Positions 5,574 to 8,838 of a DNA stretch of 8,838 nt are shown here, in pieces (position 1 is the stretch's first letter; each line of letters begins with the position of its first letter). The stretch is taken from positions 1 through 8,838 of the forward strand of contig NZ_JOII01000066.1 in NCBI RefSeq assembly GCF_000719955.1. The letters run 5' to 3'. The position numbers and the translations under genes are program-made. The notes under the pieces were generated by a model. It saw nothing but the letters and a program-made list of their open reading frames with translations, had not been told where the DNA came from and did no database searches. This DNA is from Streptomyces albidoflavus (GTDB lineage Bacteria > Actinomycetota > Actinomycetes > Streptomycetales > Streptomycetaceae).

Positions 5574-7028
5574 ATGCGCGATCCGCTGACCGCCCTGACG
5601 GAGACGTTCACCTCGTTCCTCTTCGGCAAGGTGGAGACGACCCGGCTTCCCGTCCGCACCTCCACCGGGCAGGCACAGGCCGTGTACCTGCCGACCGCCG
5701 CCCCCGGCCTCGGCGACTCGGGCGTGATCATCGGCCGGGAGGTCTACAGCGGCAAGGGGTACATCTACGACCCCTTCCAGCTCTACGGCCAGCAGCTGCC
5801 CGCGCCCCACTGGCTGGTCCTCGGCGAGTCCGGCAACGGCAAGTCCGCGCTGGAGAAGACGTACGTCCTGCGCCAGCTCCGCTTCCGCGACCGCCAGGTC
5901 GTCGTCCTGGACGCCCAGGGCGAGGACGGGGTCGGCGAGTGGAACCTGATCGCCGAGCAGCTGGGCATAACTCCCATCCGCCTCGACCCGACGGCCGCCC
6001 TCGACATGGGCATCCGCCTCAACCCGCTCGACCCCTCGATCACCACCACGGGCCAGCTGGCGCTGCTGCGCACCATCATCGAGGTCGCCATGGGCCACGG
6101 CCTCGACGAGCGCTCCGGCTTCGCCCTGAAGGTCGCCCACGCGTACGTCACCCACTCGGTCACCGATCGCCAGCCCGTCCTGACCGACATCGTCGACCAG
6201 CTCCGTCATCCGAAGCCGGAGTCGGCCGAGGCCATGAACGTCGCCATAGACGACGTCCGCGCCTGGGGCCTGGACGTGGCGCTCGTCCTCGACCGGCTGG
6301 TCGACGGTGACCTGCGCGGCATGTTCGACGGCCCGACGACCGTCGGCATCGACCTCGACGCTCCCCTCATCGTCTTCGACCTCTCCCACATCGACCGGAA
6401 CTCGATCGCCATGCCGATCCTCATGGCGATCGTCGGCGTCTGGCTGGAGCACACCTGGATCCGCCCGGACCGGAAGAAGCGCATCTTCCTGGTCGAAGAG
6501 GCCTGGCACATCATCAACTCGCCTTTCGTCGCCCAGCTCTTCCAGCGCCTGCTGAAGTTCGGACGCCGCCTCGGTCTCTCCTTCGTCGCGGTGGTCCACC
6601 ACCTCTCCGACGTCGTGGACGGCGCCGCGGCCAAGGAGGCGGCCGCCATCCTCAAGATGGCCTCCACCCGGACCATCTACGCCCAGAAGGCCGACGAGGC
6701 CCGCGCCACCGGCCGCGTCCTCGGCCTGCCCCGCTGGGCGGTGGAGATCATCCCGACCCTGACACCGGGCATCGCCGTGTGGGACGTCAACGGCAACGTG
6801 CAGGTCGTCAAACATCTGATCACCGAGACCGAACGTCCCCTCGTCTTCACCGACCGCGCCATGACGGAGTCCTCCGTCGACCCGGACGACCTGGGGTTCA
6901 ACGCGGACCTCCTCGCCGCCGAGCAGGAGGCGGAAGAGCGAGCGGCCATGATGGAACAGCACGTACGGGCCCACTACCCCGACGCCGGCCACCCCGGCTA
7001 CCCCGAGTCGACGTCCACGGTGGCCTGA
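5574..7028 (+). CDS. VirB4-type secretion ATPase (ATPase domain only), 484 aa
   Basis: This is the motor of the system: a membrane-associated hexameric-type ATPase expected to drive assembly or substrate transfer. Walker A is GESGNGKS at 84-91 (Lys90, Ser91). Walker B is IFLVEEAW at 304-311, where VirB4 proteins usually have DEAW; here Glu308 replaces Asp and Glu309 is the catalytic Glu. FGRRLGLSFVAVVHHLSD (329-346) holds the arginines near the expected inter-subunit finger, with HH where a Gln is common. STRTIYAQKADEA (364-376) and TPGIAVWDVNG (397-407) follow as in VirB4 C-termini. At 484 residues it lacks the ~300-residue N-terminal domain of standard VirB4 (about 800 aa), which the upstream gene appears to supply. 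ATG 5574 follows an excellent AAGGAGGG (5560-5567) by 6 nt. The last 35 residues are a charged helix and short Pro/Gly tail. The next gene starts 1 nt after the stop. Confidence 0.85.
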   Translation: MRDPLTALTETFTSFLFGKVETTRLPVRTSTGQAQAVYLPTAAPGLGDSGVIIGREVYSGKGYIYDPFQLYGQQLPAPHWLVLGESGNGKSALEKTYVLRQLRFRDRQVVVLDAQGEDGVGEWNLIAEQLGITPIRLDPTAALDMGIRLNPLDPSITTTGQLALLRTIIEVAMGHGLDERSGFALKVAHAYVTHSVTDRQPVLTDIVDQLRHPKPESAEAMNVAIDDVRAWGLDVALVLDRLVDGDLRGMFDGPTTVGIDLDAPLIVFDLSHIDRNSIAMPILMAIVGVWLEHTWIRPDRKKRIFLVEEAWHIINSPFVAQLFQRLLKFGRRLGLSFVAVVHHLSDVVDGAAAKEAAAILKMASTRTIYAQKADEARATGRVLGLPRWAVEIIPTLTPGIAVWDVNGNVQVVKHLITETERPLVFTDRAMTESSVDPDDLGFNADLLAAEQEAEERAAMMEQHVRAHYPDAGHPGYPESTSTVA

Positions 7029-7029
7029 G

Positions 7030-8682
7030 GTGGCCGCCGCACACCGGGAGCGCGGCTCCTCGGCCGGCGCGGCACCCGCCCAGCGCGGCGTACCCGACGG
7101 TCTGCTGATCGGCGTCCTCGCCTTCCTGCTGGCCTCCACCTGCCTGGTGTGGACGGCGACCGGCCTGGCCGGCCTCCTCAGCCACGGCGCCTGGCCGGAC
7201 GGCGTGGAGTTCACCCGCACTCCGGCAGCCCTCCGCTCCCTGCTCTCCGCACCCCAGGATCTGCCGTCCGCCTGGCCCGGGACCCCGCCCGCCCAGCTCT
7301 CCGGCTGGGGCCTCTTCTGGGGCCTGGCCATCGGCCAGCTCCTCCTGGCGCTCACTCTGGCGCTGGCTGTCGCCTTCTCCGTCGCCCGCCGCAAGGCCGC
7401 CCGAACGGACCGGATGGCCCGCCACGCCGACCTCCCTACGAGCACGGCTCCTACCGGCACGCCGGCCCCCACTGAGCCGTCTCTCCTGAAACCCACGCCC
7501 ACGACCTCCGCACAGCACTCCGCATCGCCCTCCCCAGCCGCACCCGGGCCGGAGCCTTCCTCCTCACGCACCTCCCCCTACGAGGCCGAGTCCCAGCAGT
7601 CACAGCAGGACCCGGATGTCCCATCGTTCGCGGCTGCCCCTCCGAGCACCGCCCTCGAAACGATGTTCCCCTCACCACGACCGGAACAAGCCGCTCCCCC
7701 GTTCACTCGTTCGAGTGCTTACGGCGTAGGCAGCGGACTCCCCGAGCCGACCTCGCAGCTCCTGCTCGGCCCCCGGGAAACCCGTCTCGAACAGGCCGCT
7801 CGCGCCCTCCAGACCGCGGAGGGTGCCGCTCTCGTCGTCACCTCCGCCCCCGCGCTGTGGGCCGAGACAAAGGATGCCCGCAGCAAGCTCGGCCCGGTCC
7901 ACCTCTACGACCCGTCCCACCTCTGCGACACCCCGGACCGCCTCCGCTGGTCCCCGACCGCCGGGTGCCAGGACATGGCGACGGCCACGACCAGGTCCGT
8001 CGCCCTCCTCGCACCCGTCAGGCCGCACTCCGCTCTGGACGCCGCTGTCGCCGACACCGCCCAGACACTGCTCCGGTGCTTCCTCCACGCCGCGGAGACC
8101 GGCGGGAAGGGCCTCAAGCATCTCCACCGCTGGTCCCAAGGCAGCCAGCTCCAGGAGGCCGTGACGGTCCTTCGGACCCACCCCCGCGCGGCGGCCGGCA
8201 GTGCCGGCGAACTGGAGAGCGCCCTCACCGCCCACCCGGAACGCCGGGACCAGGCACTCCACCTCATCGGCAAGACCCTGGCCTCGCTCAGCTCCGTCCA
8301 CATCCGCAACGCCTGCGTACCGAACCGCTCCGACTTCACAGCGGTGGAGTCATTCGTCGCCGAAGGGGGCACGCTTTACGTGGTGGGCGAGTCCGTCGAG
8401 GACCCGAAGTCCCATCCGGGCGCGGTCCCCCTGGTCACCGCGTTCGCCTCATACGTGGTCGAGCACGGCCGCCGCGTGGCCGCACGGTCACCCGCCGGCC
8501 GGCTCGACCCACCAGCCCTCCTGATCCTGGAGGACCTGGCGGCCGTCGCCCCCTTGCCGCAGCTCCCCGAGCTTCTCGCCGCAGGCCCCCGAGAGGGCAT
8601 CCACCCCCTCGTGCTGCTCCGCTCCGAGGAACAGGCCAGGAGCCGCTGGCCCGGCGAACCCTCCCTCTTCAAGACCCCTTGA
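7030..8682 (+). CDS. Membrane-anchored TraG/VirD4-like protein lacking a P-loop, 550 aa
   Basis: Two membrane helices (about 24-46 and 93-117) flank a short outer loop, then a Pro/Ser/Thr-rich linker (about 135-245), then a soluble domain (about 250-540). That domain follows TraG/VirD4 coupling proteins: ALVVTSAPALWAETKDARSK (267-286), LGPVHLYDPSHL, RLRWSPTAGCQDMATATTRS (304-323), and a Walker-B-like ALLILEDLAAVAPLPQLPEL (496-515). Coupling proteins bring substrates to the T4SS. Here the glycine-rich Walker A that should precede VVTS is absent, and the usual Asp-Glu of Walker B reads Glu501-Asp502, so ATP hydrolysis is doubtful; it may be an adaptor. Annotation pipelines often label such proteins 'type VI secretion protein', which I think is misleading. 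The GTG start is 1 nt after the previous stop with only a weak ribosome site, so coupling is expected. It is the last gene of the operon and ends 22 nt before the hairpin at 8705. Confidence 0.75.
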   Translation: MAAAHRERGSSAGAAPAQRGVPDGLLIGVLAFLLASTCLVWTATGLAGLLSHGAWPDGVEFTRTPAALRSLLSAPQDLPSAWPGTPPAQLSGWGLFWGLAIGQLLLALTLALAVAFSVARRKAARTDRMARHADLPTSTAPTGTPAPTEPSLLKPTPTTSAQHSASPSPAAPGPEPSSSRTSPYEAESQQSQQDPDVPSFAAAPPSTALETMFPSPRPEQAAPPFTRSSAYGVGSGLPEPTSQLLLGPRETRLEQAARALQTAEGAALVVTSAPALWAETKDARSKLGPVHLYDPSHLCDTPDRLRWSPTAGCQDMATATTRSVALLAPVRPHSALDAAVADTAQTLLRCFLHAAETGGKGLKHLHRWSQGSQLQEAVTVLRTHPRAAAGSAGELESALTAHPERRDQALHLIGKTLASLSSVHIRNACVPNRSDFTAVESFVAEGGTLYVVGESVEDPKSHPGAVPLVTAFASYVVEHGRRVAARSPAGRLDPPALLILEDLAAVAPLPQLPELLAAGPREGIHPLVLLRSEEQARSRWPGEPSLFKTP

Positions 8683-8704
8683 AAGCCGGCCAGAACGCAA
8701 AGAA

Positions 8705-8748
8705 GCCCGGGTGGTGAGAAACGGCTTTCCGTCTCTCACCACCCGGGC
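8705..8748 (-). terminator. Second, distal hairpin of the rrn terminator region, shared with the convergent operon
   Basis: Arms 8705-8724 and 8729-8748 pair over 20 bp around a 4-nt loop. The one irregular position (8720/8733) is an A-C mismatch in plus-strand RNA but a G-U pair in minus-strand RNA, so the stem is complete only in the rrn direction. A weak U-containing tail (UUCUUU) follows on the minus strand; none follows on the plus strand. It probably backs up the rrn terminator and may also stop readthrough from the secretion operon ending at 8682. Confidence 0.65.
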
Positions 8749-8751
8749 AAC

Positions 8752-8793
8752 AAAAAAGTGGTGGTCCCCGGACCGAAATCCGGGGACCACCAC
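8752..8793 (-). terminator. Intrinsic terminator of the rRNA operon
   Basis: On the minus strand a perfect 15-bp GC-rich stem (8793-8779 with 8772-8758) around a 6-nt loop is followed directly by six U (8757-8752). It starts 12 nt after the 5S rRNA 3' end. This is a textbook Rho-independent terminator. Confidence 0.93.
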
Positions 8794-8804
8794 TCTCAAT
8801 AATA

Positions 8805-8838
8805 GTTCGGCGGCGTCCTACTCTCCCACAGGGTCCCC
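8805..8838 (-). rRNA. rrf: 5S ribosomal RNA, 3' end (cut by window edge)
   Basis: Read on the minus strand, the last 34 nt run from GGGGACCCTGTGGGAGAGTA to GGACGCCGCCGAAC, the conserved 3' end of actinobacterial 5S rRNA including the GUGGGAGAGUAGG loop region and the 3' strand of helix I. Roughly the first 80 nt of the gene lie outside the window. The rRNA operon therefore reads toward the secretion operon. The exact 3' end could be one or two bases further (8803-8804). Confidence 0.93.

Noticed and set aside
3639..7571. Minus-strand open frame of 1310 codons
   Set aside because: It lies antisense to four genes with clear domains and strong codon signal. Long antisense frames are expected opposite high-GC Streptomyces genes, and its translation is a Gly/Val/Asp/Arg-rich shadow with no domain pattern.
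8254..8277. A match to the P-loop pattern (ALHLIGKT, residues 409-416) in the TraG/VirD4-like protein
   Set aside because: It fits the loose consensus, but it lies more than 130 residues after the VVTS segment, in a region that looks helical, whereas Walker A in coupling proteins precedes VVTS. Treated as chance.
7030..8682. Part of a type VI secretion system, as such genes are often labelled
   Set aside because: No type VI components (TssB/C, Hcp, VgrG, ClpV) are present, and the motifs and neighbours point to a T4SS coupling-protein relative.

Overview
The window is very GC-rich, with third codon positions almost all G or C, and it carries a fragment of Streptomyces-type 5S rRNA. It is therefore most likely a chromosomal segment of Streptomyces or a close actinobacterial relative. 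The assignment rests on composition, the rrn end and the protein families, not on a database search.

Layout. Positions 1-~115 hold the 3' end of an IS5-type transposase gene and probably the right end of the element. A small gene for an unrecognised 57-residue helical protein (151-324) follows. From 325 to 1394 there is about 1.07 kb with no convincing gene. It contains a strikingly C-rich, G-poor tract with a perfect G-quadruplex motif on the minus strand (1046-1129), and two short dyads (1288-1299 and 1342-1361) just ahead of the operon.

From 1395 to 8682 five main genes, all on the plus strand, form a compact operon resembling the core of a Gram-positive type IV secretion system (T4SS). 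In order they are: a 102-residue two-helix membrane protein with pilin-like (VirB2/TrbC) topology; a single-pass protein with a probable VirB8/TcpC-like outer domain; a signal-peptide-bearing polytopic channel protein of VirB6/TrbL type; a PrgI-like double membrane anchor fused to what looks like the VirB4 N-terminal domain (the family NCBI names after SCO6880); and a VirB4-type ATPase with an intact P-loop. The last gene encodes a membrane-anchored TraG/VirD4-like protein that keeps the C-terminal half of the coupling-protein fold but has no recognisable P-loop. Genes overlap or nearly abut (11-nt overlap, TTGA overlap, 36-nt gap, 1-nt gap), so they are probably translated together. A possible 36-codon ORF coupled by an ATGA overlap sits in the only larger gap.

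The minus strand at 8705-8838 is the 3' end of an rRNA operon: the last ~34 nt of 5S rRNA, a canonical hairpin plus U-run terminator, then a second long hairpin. The secretion operon and the rrn operon converge on these hairpins.

Together the proteins could form an envelope-spanning secretion or transfer machine powered by the split VirB4 ATPase. No relaxase, peptidoglycan hydrolase or complete coupling ATPase is visible, so its substrate (protein, DNA or none) cannot be told from this window. The family is known as conserved hypothetical Streptomyces genes; I am not aware of an established function for this arrangement.
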